Source of the DNA: Rebecca billardiae RCC1528
Lineage: Eukaryota > Haptophyta
NCBI GenBank assembly: GCA_965240325.2
Contig: OZ251226.1
Span: 2,108,001 to 2,172,000 of the forward strand
DNA: 64,000 nucleotides
Direction: 5' to 3'
Shown here: piece by piece, positions 20,712 to 32,260 of the stretch
How positions within the stretch are numbered: the first letter of the stretch is position 1
Layout: each line of letters opens with the position of its first letter
Notes under the pieces: generated by a model
The model's input: the letters and a program-made list of their open reading frames with translations, nothing else
Told to the model about the DNA's origin: nothing
Databases searched by the model: none
Translations under genes and position numbers: made by a program

Positions 20712-20999
20712 GTGCTGATGCCGCGCCGCTTGAACAACCCGCAGCTTTTCAAGCTGATGCGCGTTGTGCTGTCGGACGGCTCGACGTATACCAAGCGTGG
20801 CATGTACCCATATCGATTCTTCAAATCTCATCTTGATGAGCGCAACAACCCGGCGTGGGCGACGAGTTCGATGGACGACCTTGACGACGAGAACTACAGA
20901 AAGAAGCGCGAGCAGGAGCTGCTTCTGAAGGAGCGCGCGAACACGCTCAAATTCACAGCGAAGATCAGCAGGGGAGGCAGCAAGTCCAAAAAGCGCTAG
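20712..20999 (+). CDS. Small mitochondrial-type ribosomal protein bL31-like
   Basis: 95 residues; the start could also be the in-frame ATG at 20718. The core MRVVLSDGSTYTKRGMYPYR followed by ERNNPAW resembles the bL31m family (fungal MRPL36-like), which has a VxSDGST strand, basic/aromatic residues and an N-P-W/Y ending. The C-terminus is basic (KISRGGSKSKKR), as expected of an rRNA-binding protein. There are no zinc-binding cysteines, as in the C-minus L31 type. An upstream exon with a transit peptide could exist and would not be visible by eye. The assignment rests on short motifs. Confidence 0.65.
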   Translation: MLMPRRLNNPQLFKLMRVVLSDGSTYTKRGMYPYRFFKSHLDERNNPAWATSSMDDLDDENYRKKREQELLLKERANTLKFTAKISRGGSKSKKR

Positions 21000-21595
21000 G
21001 CCCGCGATCTGTTTCCACTTTTCCTTGAAGCTAATGGTTACCCGGCTTCCCCGTCAAGCTGGTGGGGTTACCAACCGCTTCCCTGGCGCCAGATCAATCC
21101 TTCCATGACCTGATGATGGCGGCAGGCTGATTTCTCATCACCGTCTCGTGACGATGCGCCGACTACGGCTGACAGTCCGCAGTCCTGCCGCGGGATGCCA
21201 GGCCCAGGACAGAGGTCGGGCACCTCAGCTCACAGCTGCCGAACGGCCAACTGCCGGGCCGCGTCCCGCGCAGTGGATCAATGGCATCATCAGGCGTTTA
21301 TGATGCTGTGCCAGTAGCATCGCATCCCACTACCGTGCCCGCACACTGCATTCATGCGTAGGAGTAGTGGCGGCACAATAACACGCGCGCGGAATATGAT
21401 GCGCACGGAGGTGACGGAGCGGCCACCGACACGTCCGACAGACAGACAGTCCGCGTGACACCGCCGTGAGGCCCAGTGTGACATTTACCGTCGGAGCGTC
21501 ATTGAGTGGGGGCCTCGCAACGAGCCGCGCGGGCGCTCGGTCCTATCGGTTGGCGACCTGCTGATCGGGCGCTCTCCTTTCCCTGCCTTCTCCCC
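21000..21595. other. Intergenic region between convergent genes
   Basis: About 600 bp between the stop of the bL31-like gene and the stop of the minus polycystin-like gene. No coding signal is seen; it presumably holds both 3' ends. Confidence 0.5.
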
Positions 21596-24500
21596 TCACC
21601 GCCCGGGAGTCACCCCCACGACGTTGACAGCGTCGTTGCTGAGAGCGCCGCTCGCCATCTTCTTGAACACTGACAGCAACTTGCGCAGCTGATGCAGCAG
21701 CGGCTCGACGAAGACCTCGGTAAACCGTTCACGCCACGCCACAGGCAGCATCGAGACGAGATACGCGAAGATCGCCGAGGACAGGACCGAGCCCGGCTCG
21801 ATGAGCACCACCTTGAACGCAGCCTCGATGCCCCACACCATGATCACCTGCTCACGCCACGTCCTTGGGTCGCGCACCGAGCGCTCGCCGTCCTGCGAGG
21901 ACGTGCCAAGGAGGGAGAAGGCGATGAGAAAGCAGACCAACACCAGCGCGAGGATGATCTGCACGGCCCATGCCGAGCGCAGCTTCCACATCTTCGGCCG
22001 ATTCGCCCACCAGCCCGCCGACTCGAGGTCGGCGCGCGCGAGCAGCACGCGGCGGAGCACGCGCGCGCTCAGGTCGGGGCCGCTTGCGTCCGCCTCCGCC
22101 GCGGCCTCCGCGCGCTCGTACGCCTCGAGCGCGGCTTGTGTCGCGACGTCGGGCGCGGCGATCACCACCGATGGCACCACGTCGTACCCGTCGTCGAACG
22201 GGCTGGTCGCGTACGCGACGTACGCCATCTTGACGGCGTCAGCTGGCGAGCTCGCGCCGTCAGATCGCGTGGACTGCACTCTGAAGAGAGGAGGGAGCCG
22301 CGCGGCGACGTTGGACGGCGCACTCAAGAGATCAGGCAGCCGCACGGCGACCGTGCTGGCACGGGCCACGGAGGCGGACTCGCGCCGGCCGCGCGGCTCG
22401 GCGCGGTACAGCGCCTCGAGATCCTCGGGGCTGATCGCGGGCAGCCTGAACACGAACTCCGCCTGCACAAAGCGAACGTCCGGCATCAGCCCGCTCTCGG
22501 CGGCGTGCGCCGCCTCGCCGCGGTCGTCGCGGCCGGGGGCGGGGCTCTCGTCGCCGAAGGCCGAGGGCGGCGCGAGCGCGGGGGCGGGGCTCTCGTCGCC
22601 GAAGGCAGAGGGTGGCGCGGGCGCGGGTGGGCACAGCCGGCCCATCAACGAGCGCGGCGGCGGCGCGGGCTCCGGCTCGGCCTCTGGCTCTGACGCGCGC
22701 GACCTGTCGGTCTGGCTGCGCGTCATCTGCGCGCGCTCGATATGGGCCGAGCCCGCGACAAAGAAGCCGACCAGCTGGCCGTGGAAGGTGGGGATGGCGA
22801 TGAGCGCCTGGACGGGCATCGCGACGGCGCCTGCCATGTTCGGGGGCAGCGGCGGCAGCCGCATGCTGCCGATCACCTGCACCTGGCTCTGGCGCAGCGC
22901 GCGCGCCGCCTCTCGCCGCGCCGAGCGCTTCTGCGCGCGCACGGCTTCCTCCGACTCCTGGCCCAGGCCCGCGCCAAGGCTGCTCGCTGCGCTCAGCTGC
23001 CCGCCGCGCACTCCCAGCGCGGCAGCCACGGGCGCGGGTCCGATCTGCCGCACGTTGTCCGGCCGCACGTACCGGATAGGGAACTCGGGCGCTCCGGGCA
23101 GGACGGGGAGCAAGCCGGCCGCGCCGGAGCCGTTGCCGCCGCCGCCAGCGTCGCCGACGCCCTCGGCCGCGCCGACGCCGTCGCCATCGCCGCTGCTCTC
23201 GCCTCGTGTCATCGTGGCGGCCGCGGTGCCGCCGCCGCCGCCGGTAGTCTGCGAGACAGAGTTGGTCGAGCCGCCGGGGCCGAGGCTGCGCGCTGACGTG
23301 AGGTCGCGCCCCGGCGCTGGCGGCACCTCATCCGCACGCAGCGAGTTCCGACGCGCCTCCTCGTCACGGTGGTCGTCCGGCCTCGCCTCGAGCAGCCCGC
23401 GCCTCTTCGCCACCCACTTCCACAGGCTAGGCAGGAAGAGCTGCTCGAACGGGTAGCCCGTGACCAGCCCGACGAGCACGGCGAAGACGATCTGCGTCGA
23501 GCTCTGATTCTCTGGGACGCCGAGGAAGAGCGCGATCACAAACAGCTCGAGCAGCGCAATGTTGAGCAGGCTCATCAGCCGCTGCTTGGCCTGTGCGGGC
23601 GGTGCGGTCGGAGGCGGGAAGGGTCGGGGGCGGGAAGGGTCGGAGGCGAAGACGGTCGAGAAGGGCGCGCGTGGGCGTGGCGCGAGCAGGCGGCGAGGCC
23701 GACGCGCTCGCGGCTGCGCACGCGCGAGCGTCGCCCCGTCGCACCGTGATGTTCTCGCCTGGCAGCCGCACGATCCAGGAGGTGGCCGACGACTTGGCGA
23801 GCAGCGCTGCGCCGGTCGCCCAAAGCCGCGACTTCTCCGCGCGCTGCTTCCAGAACGGCACGGACGGCTCTGTCTCGACGGCGACGTCGATGTTGTACGC
23901 GAGGCCGAAGAGCGCGAAGAAGAGGCCGAGCGTGGAGCTGACCAGCACCACGCCCCAGAAGTTGGCTTGCAGCCGCTCCGACAGGATGGCAGCCACCTGC
24001 TCCTCGTTGTCCGCATCCTCCAGCTCCTCCGTGTCGGTCGGCAGGTTCACGACGGGCGCGGTGAACGCCTCCTCGCCGCTCGCGAGGCGCTGGACGGCGA
24101 CGGTGAGGGCGACAAAGTCTGCGGGCCGGGCGTGGGCGCGCGATCGCGCGTGTGGGCAGGTGGGCGGGCGGGCCGGCACATACATGGCGGGTGAGCGCAG
24201 GCGTACGCGCGGCCGCACGAGGTCGGGAGCGGCAGCGGGCGCGCTCGCGCGCGCGACACGGCTCCGCACCGGTGAGGTGGTTGCACGCGCACTCGACCGA
24301 CGCGCCGTCCGGTGAGAGCTGCGAGCTGCAGCCCTCGGTCGACCAGAGCTGCGAGCTCTCGTTCCTGCGCGGCAGGCAGCCAGTCGCGGGCGGGTGCCGA
24401 GTGAGCGTGCGGGCGGTCAGTCGGCACGGCGGGCGCGCAGGCGCGGCGCGGCGCGGTGAGACAGCCGCGCCGTGGACGCGCGCGCACCAGAAGTGGCACA

Positions 24501-27500
24501 GCGTGAGCTCGTCGCACGCCGGCCCGGCGAAGCTGGGCGCGCACTCGCACGCGCCCGACGTGGCGTTGCACACGCCGCGGGACACGTCGCCGTCGGCCGC
24601 GCAGCTGTTGTCGGTCGAGCACGTGCCCTCCTCCTCCGCCGAGTCGCCGAGTGTGAAGAGCTGCGAGGCGGGCAGCAGCGGGATCACGATCACGAGGCGA
24701 TCTCGCGTGCCGTCGATGGCGAGCTCGGTGCCGTCCGAGGCGAAGGCGAGCGTGACGGAGAAGAGCGCCGACTGCAGCGCGCGCTGCTCGCCCAGCTCAA
24801 AGACGTCGTCCGAGTCCGCGGCGTCGCCGTCCACCTGCGAGCGCGGCACCGAGTCCACGTCACCGCTCGCGCCGCGCGGGTCGTCGTGCGTGTTGCGCTG
24901 CAGCAGCACGAGCCGCACGTCGACGCCGCCGCGCAGCGCGTCGCCGTCGCCGTCACGGTCCGCGAAGAGCGAGGCCGGGATCGTGAGCGCCGCGCCGCCG
25001 GAGCCGCCGGGCCCGGCCACGGTGGTGTTGGCGAGCTCGTCGGCGAAAGCGCGCTGCGAGCGCACCGAGACGCGCTCGGCGCTCACCTCGCGCGCCGCCT
25101 CGCCCGGCAGCACGCCGACCAGCGCGTTGCTCGCAAGCGTGGCCAGGCTCGCCTGCAGCTCGTCGTCGAGCTGCGCCGTGCTCGGCGCGAGCAGCAGCAC
25201 CGTGTTGGCGACGAGGTCGTCGGCGCGCAGCACCGAGTTCAGGCCCGCGAGCGAGTTGGCCGCGGTCGTGTCGTCGAGGCCGTCCGCCTCCGTGGACGAG
25301 AGCACGAGCGAGAGCTGGCGCACGCCCTCGAGCTGCGAGTCGGCGTTGAGGGCGGCCGGCACGGCGAGGACCGTCGAAATGGTGCCCGAGAGCTGCACGC
25401 GCTCCGCCTCGTCCTGCGCGCCGCCGGCCTCGTCCGCGCTGAGCGAGGTGACGTCGAGCAGCTCGAGCACGAGCAGCTGCGCGTCCGCGCCGTCCTCGCG
25501 CGAGACGGTGAGCAGCGTCGCGTCCGCGACCGCGAGCACCAGCTGCAGCGCGCCCTCGACGTTGCCCACGTCGAGCGCGTCGCCCGCGCCGTCGATCTTC
25601 TCGCGCGTGAACGCGGCCGTGCGGTCGTCGGCTGCGACCGGCAGCACGGTGACCGGCGTGCGCTCGACGACTGCGCCGTCAAACTGGTCGACCACGGTCA
25701 CCGTCGCGTTGTACTCGCCCTCGGGCAGCACCGCGCTCGCGCGCTCCTCCGCCGACGCGTCGGTGACGAACTGCACGAGCACGGAGCCGGGCCTCACGTA
25801 CCCGAACGTGAACGCGAGCGGCAGGTCCTCCGCATCGTCCGTCCAGTCGGCCGCCTCGTACGCAAACTCGGTGAAGGCGGGACCGGTCTCTGGCGTGATC
25901 GTGAGGCTGCCGCCGTACGGCGGCCGGTTGATCAGCACGCGCACCTCGGCGTACGAGGGCTCCTGCCCGCCGCTCACCTCGAGCGAGAGCGCGTACGTCG
26001 CGCCGGCTGTGAGCACGCCCGAGCGGAAGACAAATGTGCGCTTGCGGTCGCCCGTCGTGGTCACCGCCGTGTCGTCGGCGACATCGAGAGCAGACGCGAG
26101 GCGCGCGGCGCCCACGACCTCGGTGACCGCCCAGTTGAACTCGAAGGTGAGGTTGCCCACCGTCTGCGCGAGCGCCGCCTCCTCGTCGAGCTGCGCGGAC
26201 ACGCCGATCGCCAGCTCGGGCACGTCCCACAGCGCGTTGTACTTGGCGCGGTTGAGCGGCGACATGGTCACCTGCGGCACGTAGTCGTTGACGAGGGTGA
26301 GCGTCGCGGACTCGGAAGAGGTGCGGCCGTCGGCTGCGAACGTGACCGTGAGCTTGACCACGTACGTGCCCACGCCGCCGAGAGCCACGGTGGCGAGCGT
26401 GAGCGTCGGCGTCGCCACCGCCGAGACGTCGACGGCCGTCGCGCCGCTCACCGCCTTGGTCACCGCCCAGCTGTAGCTCAGCCCGGCGGCGGTGCCGGTG
26501 TTGAAGTCGACCGAGCCGGAGCCGTCGACGCGCGCGCTCGTCTGCGTGAGCGAGAGCGTGCGCGAGCCGCCGGAGATCACCGCACGCACGCCCTGCGGCG
26601 TGACTCTGACGGTCGCGAGCGCGAACGACGCCGCGCTTGGGTTGTCGCGCATCGACGCGTCCACGCGGAAGACGTACGTGTACCCGGCGAGCAGGCTGTA
26701 CGGGCGCAGCACGAGCGTGGGCAGCAGGCGCGCCCGCCGCGTCGGTGTACGGCACGGGCACGCCGCCCGACGGCGGCGGGTCGCCGTTCGTCGGCGCGGC
26801 GGAGAGCAGCGTCCAGTTGAAGTCGATCCGGCCGGAGAGGTCGGACGAGAAGCAGGTCGCGACCGACGCGCTCGTGCGCAGCCGCGTCGTCGCGCCCGGC
26901 CGCACCGCGCGGCTCGCGGCGCCGTCGATCGCGACGAGTGGCGCAAACTCAGAGGTACGCGTGACGGTGAATATCGCGACGGGCGAGGCAAAGCCGAGGA
27001 AGGACGAGGCACGCAGCACGAAAGCGAACGAGTCGCCCGCGGGGAGCACAAGCGCGAGCGTCGGGCCAGAGAGCTTCTTCACGGCCGCCGAGAGCGCCGT
27101 TGCCGCGTCGACCGTGAGCCCCTGCGTCGTGTCCACCGCCCAGATGTAGCTGAGCGGTCCGATGCCGGCGCGCTCGGTCACGGTGGCCTTGACGGTGACC
27201 ACCTCGTTCGGGCACGCGGACGACACGAGCGCGTTGCCGCTGAGCTGCACTGCGGGCGTGGGGCAGCCGCCGGCGCACGCGTCCGCCTGCTCGAGCGGCA
27301 CCTCCGCCGAGAGCGCGCCCGCGCACAGCGGGTTGGGGCACTGAGCGGTGGAGAGCTCTGGCTGCAGCACGTTGGCGCGGATCCCGACCGTGTCGCCCGG
27401 CCCGACGGCGGTGCGGCCGTTGAGCTGCGCGACGAGGGTGGAGTCGTCCTCCCAGTAGCACAGCGGCGCGCGCACCGCGCCGCCGCGGATCAGCTCGACC

Positions 27501-29284
27501 GTGCTCTCGTCGAGCACGCGCGAGCACAGCTGCAGGCCGGACATGCGCGCGCGGTCCGTCGGCTGCGCGTCGAACTGCAGCACGAGCGCGGTCGCGCGCG
27601 CGTTGAACGTCGCCGAGAGCAGCCGCGGCGTGCTCAGCCCCGCCGCGTACGTGAACTTGGTGTCGTTGACCGCCGCCGCGCCCGCCTCGACGTACTGCCG
27701 GCCGTTCAGCGCGACGCCCACCACCACGGTCGTGTTTGCGTCGGCGGGCGGCGAGAGCACTCGGATCTCCGTGTCGGTGACGGCGAGCGGCGCGGGCGCG
27801 ACGTCCGCGCCGAAGCGCACGCGCAGCCGGCCCTGCGGCACGCTCGGGAGCGCCCAGGTGCTCGCGTTGAGCAGCGCGCCAAAGCCCGAGCCGCGCACGA
27901 CCACCTCCGCGCCGCCCGTGCTCAGCCCGAAGCTCGGCGAGATCGAGCTCACGGTCGGCTCCTCGTAGTAGCCAAACTGCATGCCGGAGCTGGTAGTTGT
28001 GCCCGCTGCGCCGCTGCTCAGCGAGAGCTCGAGCGAGATGACGGCGGAGGCGGTGGGCGGTGGCGCGGGCAGCGTGCACGCCGCGCGGACGACGCTCGTG
28101 CCGCGCGCGCCGAGCAGCAGCGTGGCGGGCGCGACGCACGAGCCCTCGACGACGCAGCACAGCCCGTCATTGGCCAGGAGGCCGCCAAAGCCGACGCCGC
28201 TGAGCGTGACGCGCGTGCCGCCGGCCGTCGGCCCGCCGACCGGCGCGACGCTCGTCAGCGCCACGTTGCCGATGCTGTACAGCCGCACGCGCACCGCGTC
28301 GAATACGTTGAAGACGAGGTCCGCGCCGCCGTTCAGCGAGAGCCGCACGTCGTAGCTCTTGCCCGCCTGCGCCTCCGCCGCCTGGATCTCGCGGCAGACC
28401 GCCGTTGTGTTGTCCACGATCGTCGCCGGCCGCGCGAACGGCGTGACGGTGTTCTCCTTGGTGTACAGGCAGATGGCTTGGTCCGGGCCGAGGTCGAGAA
28501 AGCCCGCGCCGCGCAGCGTCACCTGCGCGGGCGCGCTCGCCGGCGACGCGGACGGCGAGCCCGACGAGACGGTCGCCGTGTACGTGACGAGCCGCGCGGA
28601 CGAGGGCGCGTACGAGAAGCCGTTCGGCGAGACCTCGACGGTGACACGGCGCACCGCCTCGCCGGCCGGCAGCGAGATGAGCGGCGGCACGCACTGCACG
28701 AGCTCGGAGGAGAGCAGCACGCCCGGCACGACGCTCTTGGCGCCAGTGCCCGTCTCAAAGCGGCAGCTCAGCCCGCCGCCCGCATCGATAAAGTCCTTGC
28801 CGAGCACGCGGATCGCGCGGCCCTCCGCGCCGTCGGGCAGCCCGAGTGGATCGACGCCGTCGACCGTCACGTTGGAGAGATCGAACCACACGAAGGCGCG
28901 CGTCGCAACGAGCGTACGCGGCGAAGAGCCGTCGTCCGTGCGCAGCTCGACCACCACGTCCGACGAGGCGCCCGTCCCGGGTGGCGTGTGCGCGGCGCAC
29001 TCAACCGCTGTCGCGCTCACGCTCAGCGCGGGCACGACGAGGGGAGGCGCTTGCGCGTCGTTGGTGCCGTTCGCGAAGAAGGCGCAGCTCAGGTTGCCGA
29101 CCTGCGCGATGGCCGGCTCGAAGCCGGCGCCGAGCAGCGTGACGGGCGTGTCGATGCCTATCGCCGCGCCCGGTGGCACGAGTGCCGAGACTGAGGCGGA
29201 GCCGAGGGTCGTCAGCTGCGCGGTGGGGAGCGCCGGCGGCGAGGGCGGGGTCGGCGGCGGTGGCGTGGGCGGCGGCGGCGGCGA

Positions 29285-29323
<39 letters not shown>

Positions 29324-29730
29324 CGACGGCGGGCTCGGCGGCGCCGGCGGCGGCGAGAAGTACTCGCAGGCCTCGCCCTCGAAGCTGAACGTCGCGTTGG
29401 AGTTGAAGTTCTTCGCCGTGCTGTCGTCGCACCCGAGGATGAGCGCTGTCGGGTAACTGAGCACGTCGATGCCGAAGAAGCCGCTCAGATCCTCCACCGA
29501 GTACGTCTTCAGCAGGGCCTCGAAGTCGACGGGCTCGCCCTGCGCGGTGAGCTGGATGATCGCGAGCACGAGCACGGCCGAGCCCGGCAGCTTGGCCACC
29601 GCCTGCATGTTGGACGGCGGCACTCCGCTCAGCTGCGAGAGCCCGTCGATGATCTCGTCGACAGTCGCATCGGTCAGCTCGGAGACGGGGCCGTCGATCA
29701 AGAGCCGCAAATAGTCGACGGTGAGCGGCG
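21596..29730 (-). repeat. Left arm of a large inverted duplication (polycystin-like gene body)
   Basis: From the LTVDYL domain to the stop codon this arm matches 50400-58433 on the opposite strand. Protein stretches of dozens of residues are identical, including all IPT/TIG, REJ and GPS regions, and intron positions are the same. Divergence is concentrated in the cytoplasmic loops and introns (151 and 154 bp here, 121 and 162 bp in the other arm). Confidence 0.9.
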
Positions 29731-31375
29731 GCGATGGCGGTGGGCTCGGCGGCGGGTTCGGCGGCGGGCTCGGCGGCGGACTCGGCGGCGAGGGCGGCGG
29801 GAGTGGCTCCGTGCGCGGCGGCGGCGGCAGCATGGGCGGCGGCGGCGGCGAGGGCGGCGGGGACGGGGGCGGCGGCGGCGGACTCGGCGATGGCGGGGGT
29901 GGTGGTGGCCTGCGCGGCGGGCTGGGCGGCGGGGTCGGCGGCGGGGGCGGCGGTGGGGTCGGTGGCGGGGTCGGCGGTGGGGTCGGCGGCAGGCTGGGCG
30001 GTGGGCTTGGCGGCGGGCTGGGCGGCAGGTTGGGTGGCAGGCTGGGCGGCGGGCTGGGCGGCGGGCTCGGGGGCAGGCTGGGGGGCGGGCTAGGCGGCGG
30101 GCTGGGCGGCGGTGTCGGCGGCGGTGTCGGCGGCGGTGTCGGCGGCGGTGTCGGCGGCGGTGTCGGCGGCAGGCTGGGCGGTGGGCTTGGCGGCTGGCTT
30201 GGCGGCTGGCTGGGCGGCGGGCTGGGTGGCGGGCTCGGCGGCGGGGTCGGCGGCGGGGTCGGCGGCAGGCTGGGCGGTGGGCTTGGCGGCTGGCTGGGCG
30301 GCGGGCTGGGCGGCGGGGGCGGCGGTGGGCTGGGCGGCGGGCTGGGCGGCGGGCTTGGTGGCAGACTGGGCGGCAGGCTGGGCGGCGGGATTGGCGGCGA
30401 GGTCGGCGGCGGGCTGGGCGGCGGGCTGGGGGGCGGGCTGGGCGGCGGGCTGGGCGGCGGGCTGGGCGGCGGGGTTGGCGGCGGGGTCGGCGGCGGGGTC
30501 GGCGGCAGGCTGGGCGGTGGGCTTGGCGGCTGGCTGGGCGGCGGGCTGGGCGGCGGGGGCGGCGGTGGGCTGGGCGGCGGGCTGGGCGGCGGGCTTGGTG
30601 GCAGACTGGGCGGCAGGCTGGGCGGCGGGATTGGCGGCGAGGTCGGCGGCGGGCTGGGCGGCGGGCTGGGGGGCGGGCTGGGCGGCGGGCTGGGCGGCGG
30701 GCTGGGCGGCGGGGTTGGCGGCGGGGTCGGCGGCGGGGTCGGCGGCAGGCTGGGCGGTGGGCTGGGCGGCGGGCTGGGCGGCACGTTGGGCGACGGGCTG
30801 GGCGGCGGGCTTGGCGGCGGAGTCGGCGGTGGGTTCGGCGGCAGGCTGGGCGGCTGGCCGGGCGGCAGGCTTGGCGGCGGGCTTGGCGGCGGGCTGGGCG
30901 GCACGTTGGGCGACGGGCTGGGCGGCGGGCTTGGCGGCGGAGTCGGCGGTGGGGTCGGCGGTGGGGTCGGCGGCTGGCTGGGCGGCTGGCTGGGCGGCAG
31001 GCTTGGCGGCGGGCTGGGCGGCGGGCTGGGCGGCGGGCCGGGCGGCGGGCTGGGCGGCGGGGTCGGCGGTGGGCTGGGCGGCGGGCTGGGCGGCGCACCA
31101 GCAGGCGCAGCAGGCGGCAACCCTACCGGCGGAGCTGGCGCCCCCACCGGCAGGTCTGGCGGCGCACCAGCAGGCGCAGCAGGGGGCATCCCCACCGATG
31201 GAGGCGGTGTCCCCACCGGCAGAACTGGCGGCGCACTAGCAGGCGCAGCAGGCGGTTCGTTGGCTGATGCTGCGGGTAGCTGTGTGAATGCGACCAGTAG
31301 TGAGAGCAGGAGCGTGCAGCGCGCCCACTGGCAGAATGAGAGTTGAGCGAGCGGTGCAGGGCGACTTGCTCGCAT
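21596..31375 (-). CDS. Polycystin-1-like protein: SPPP stalk, IPT/TIG, REJ, GPS and ~5 TM segments; frame broken by a 4-bp insertion
   Basis: Exons on minus: 31375-24488, 24364-24270, 24118-23745 and 23590-21596, all joins in frame, about 3,115 residues once the shift is allowed for. Order: signal peptide (residues ~1-37, LLSLLVAFTQLPAASA), ~500-residue SPPP stalk, a unique domain starting LTVDYLRLLIDGP, a GC-x-D-x-x-A-x-N-[YF]-N type motif near 650, about five IPT/TIG domains (720-1245), a REJ region (1245-1910), then GPS. Splicing across 24487-24365 restores the GPS, FWNESSQLWSTEGC...CACNHLT. After it come TM segments near FWGVVLVSSTLGLFFALFG, NIALLELFVIALFLG, IVFAVLVGLV, WAVQIILALVLVCFLIAFSL and SSAIFAYLVSML. 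It lacks the PLAT domain and the last six TMs of animal polycystin-1. Relative to its paralog an extra CGCC at about 26732-26737 shifts the frame. Confidence 0.8.
29740..31270 (-). repeat. SPPP-coding low-complexity array (proline-rich stalk)
   Basis: The minus strand encodes ~500 residues of SPPP/TPPP/LPPS tetrapeptides, that is a 12-bp repeat unit that reads GGCGGGCTGGGC on plus. The array has higher-order structure. The 240-bp block 30241-30480 is exactly repeated at 30481-30720, and a ~60-bp block at 30781 recurs 120 bp later. Such stalks are typically hydroxyproline-glycosylated in algal walls. Confidence 0.9.
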
Positions 31376-32260
31376 CGAGCCCCGCGTCGTGCTCGACACG
31401 TGAGGCGGGCGCATTCACGACGTGTGCGCCAGATTCTCGCGCCGGTGGCTCCGGGGCCAGCGCAGGTGATAGTGAGCTACGCCCCCCATAAAGTAAGTTT
31501 ATGACGATACTACTATACGCTATGTTTTCCAGCTTTTGGCCTGCAAATTTGGCTCATCAGCCATCAGGCTTCCCAATAACAAGAATCAGATATGACGACG
31601 TTAGTTAACTACGACTCCCATATGGTTCAAGCTACAAGTAGTGATTACAAGCGGTCTGCTTGCTTTTTATTGGTCGCCGATATGTTTGTTGATACAGTAT
31701 GTCAAGCAATTGACAATGCCAGAGGCTGCAGACCCACGCCACTATCATAATAATGACGACTATGGAGCGCTCGTTGGAACTTGAGCGGGGTGGAACTTGA
31801 AACTTGATGACCCCGCATTTCCCAGCAAAGTGCTTGTGCTTGCGCACCCTGGCAGCTGGCTGGGCTGGCACGCTCGCTCGGCACACGCTCCTGAGCGCTC
31901 GCTTCGCGGTGCGGCAGGCCTTGGGCATCAGCCCAGACAGACATGCCGCGACCGAATTACTGCGGGCCATTCGCGCACCACATCCGCGCTACATTTATTG
32001 GCGCCACATGGCCTGCGCGCTGGACGACTGAGAGAACGCCGAACCATCACCGACCACCGATCGCCCCGATTCTCCGTCCGAACTGCATGGCGAGTGGCGA
32101 CCAGAAGTGAGAAGCACGCAATCCTCGCGACAGCGCACCGCGTCGAACTGCTCGATCAGGCTCCCTGACCGGGTACTTGGAGCATGTTCAGCTAACACCG
32201 TAGCAGCAGCAGCGCTTCATCATGGTGTACCTCCACCGCCCGCGAGCTTCAAGCTTATTG
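31376..32260. other. Intergenic region upstream of the minus polycystin-like gene
   Basis: About 885 bp separate the TRPM2-like stop (32261) and the polycystin-like start (31375). The ~100 bp next to 31375 match the sequence just upstream of the plus paralog start at 41153 (shared GGCGCACACGTCGTG and CTCACGTGTCGAG), so proximal promoter or 5'UTR was duplicated too. Further out, 31500-31800 is AT-rich with no gene seen. Confidence 0.6.

Noticed and set aside
26728-26740. A very short intron explaining the frame change in the minus polycystin-like gene
   Set aside because: The paralog lacks only four bases here and no GT-AG pair would remove the difference cleanly; a small insertion is simpler.
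29721-31346. Gly-rich (GGLGGG) 541-codon plus-strand frame, like a glycine-rich wall protein
   Set aside because: It is the reverse complement of the SPPP stalk. The minus frame has a signal peptide and continues into conserved domains.
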